Positions 12,723 through 13,934 of a stretch of DNA of 13,934 nucleotides are shown piece by piece. Source of the DNA: Teretinema sp964641135 (lineage in GTDB: Bacteria > Spirochaetota > Spirochaetia > Treponematales > Treponemataceae); assembly GCA_964641135.1 (NCBI GenBank), contig CAZXJV010000075.1:1-13934 (forward strand). The letters run 5' to 3'. The position numbers and the translations under genes were made by a program. The notes beneath the pieces are model-generated. The model was not told where the DNA came from. It made no database searches and saw nothing but the letters and a program-made list of their open reading frames with translations. Position 1 is the first letter of the stretch, and each line of letters opens with the position of its first letter.

Positions 12723-13934
12723 GTCACCTGCCGGTCTTTCTTGCACACCTTTTCCGGGAACTTCGACGTACAGCGCTTTTCCTTGCCCTGCTGCTTGCTG
12801 TGGCAGGCGTCATCAGTGCGGAAGATACACCCGCAACGGACGATATACCTGCGACAGAAGACATAGTCACGCCGCAAGATGCCCCCATTACAGCTCATGC
12901 CCCGGCATTTGTAATTCCGTTGCCATCACTCCTTATAGCTGAAGACCCCAGTCAGGTTCTGGATATTGAACTCCGCGACAGCCGCGTCGAGTTTTATCTT
13001 GACGGATTCTGGAATGTGTCTCTGACGGGGGGAGTAGAAGCAGTATTTACCGACGGGGTCGGGCAGATTCTTGCCTCTCCTCCGGTACTCAAGCAGGAGG
13101 TTGACCTTTCTGCCTGGATTCTGATTGATGACCGCTGGTATTTTGAGGCATCCTTCGCCGAAGGCTTTGACAGGAATACATTTGCCCTTGGTTATATGGG
13201 GGGCGAGAATGAACCGGTCCGCGAGATCCGCGTCGGCAACAGCCGGATCGTGTTTCCCGACGGCTATCCATGGATTCATCACGGCGGCGGCGATGTAATT
13301 GCTCCGGGTGTTTCAGCCACCTTTGCCGGAAACCGCTGGCAGGCCGATGCCCTTGTCCGTATGGATTCGGGTGGTCTGCAGGAAAAACGCCTTGTCGGCA
13401 TGAACGAGCTTGAACGCAACCGCCTTCCCCTCACCCGGTTTACTGCGCACGGCCGCTTTTTTCTTCCCGACGCCCTGCCCGATGCCCCGATTTCAGTATA
13501 TATCCAGGACGACCGCGGGCAGCTTGCCGATGCCGAAGGGCGCCGATGGAGGCTGCTTAATCCGGCCGAATACCGCCTTGATCGTCTGGACGGTACAATT
13601 ACCCTGCCTGCATCTGCTGCAGTTGCAGTCAGTTATACCGGTACCTGGCATAACGGCTCGGGTGGTGCGGGACCTTCACTTCAGTCCTGGATTACTGAAA
13701 CACGAGACTGGTTTAATTCGCTTGAAGCAGGTTCAGACGCGGAATACGGACTTGATGCCTCTGCAGACAGCTGGATTACTGCGATAGCCGGTGAAACAGT
13801 TCTGCTGCTGCACCGCACCGGCCGGTTTTCGCCGTTCCGGGATGCAGCATGGTATCCGCTCAGCGCCGCGGGAGGCACTGTTTCTGTTGTGTACGGCGCC
13901 ACCGGCGTACCTGCTGCCCATCTGGAAGCCGCTG
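12719..13934 (+). CDS. Exported protein of unknown function (partial, open at right edge)
   Basis: The frame is open from an ATG at 12719, in a 4-nt ATGA overlap with dinB, to the window end (405 complete codons). A GGGGGA stretch precedes the ATG. Residues 1-34 form a signal peptide: a basic start, the core ALFLALLLAVAGVIS, then A|ED. Next comes an acidic, Thr/Pro-rich linker (DTPATDDIPATEDI) and a large beta-rich region (FYLDGFWNVSLTGGVEAVFT, GNSRIVFPDGYPWIHHGGGD, AHGRFFLPDALPDAPISVYI). The pattern suggests a large cell-envelope or surface protein. I cannot assign a family from the visible part. Confidence 0.8.
   Translation, partial: MSHLPVFLAHLFRELRRTALFLALLLAVAGVISAEDTPATDDIPATEDIVTPQDAPITAHAPAFVIPLPSLLIAEDPSQVLDIELRDSRVEFYLDGFWNVSLTGGVEAVFTDGVGQILASPPVLKQEVDLSAWILIDDRWYFEASFAEGFDRNTFALGYMGGENEPVREIRVGNSRIVFPDGYPWIHHGGGDVIAPGVSATFAGNRWQADALVRMDSGGLQEKRLVGMNELERNRLPLTRFTAHGRFFLPDALPDAPISVYIQDDRGQLADAEGRRWRLLNPAEYRLDRLDGTITLPASAAVAVSYTGTWHNGSGGAGPSLQSWITETRDWFNSLEAGSDAEYGLDASADSWITAIAGETVLLLHRTGRFSPFRDAAWYPLSAAGGTVSVVYGATGVPAAHLEAA

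Overview
The window looks like a moderately GC-rich spirochaete chromosome, in the broad Treponema/Spirochaeta relationship. This is an inference from the gene set: a DUF4384 exported protein, a lipoprotein with a loose spirochaete-style lipobox, unnamed exported or membrane proteins, and core genes for NAD-dependent DNA ligase, TrmB and DNA polymerase IV. No rRNA, tRNA, CRISPR array, transposase or integrase is visible.

Layout. (1) 1-1452, minus: an exported DUF4384 protein, open at the left edge. (2) About 1473-4008: an accessory island with three toxin-antitoxin remnants or modules of different families. These are a truncated BrnA-like antitoxin on the minus strand, an intact DUF6364/PIN (VapBC-type) pair on the plus strand, and an intact HigBA-type pair on the plus strand. 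Two families of diverged direct repeats lie on either side of the VapBC module (75 nt at 1545/2997 and 52 nt at 1808/2850), and a 660-nt stretch without a convincing gene follows it. The TA genes are visibly AT-rich compared with the flanking genes and repeats. (3) 9470 down to 4099, minus: a tight five-gene operon encoding a 388-aa protein with a possible GHKL-like fold, a lipoprotein, TrmB, LigA and a single-pass membrane protein. Its genes overlap, abut or lie 13 nt apart, and it is headed by a clear sigma-70 promoter. (4) 9556 to 13934, plus: a divergent operon encoding a polytopic membrane protein, DinB and an exported protein open at the right edge, with 1-nt and 4-nt overlaps.

The two core operons diverge from an 85-nt intergenic region, placing DNA ligase and translesion polymerase on opposite arms together with envelope proteins. 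LigA and TrmB both carry in-frame tandem DNA repeats (21 bp and 27 bp) that encode low-complexity linkers, so this operon holds two potential length-variable sites. The most unusual material is the repeat-linked TA island. It may be a cassette-like array, but I cannot show a recombination site or a recombinase.
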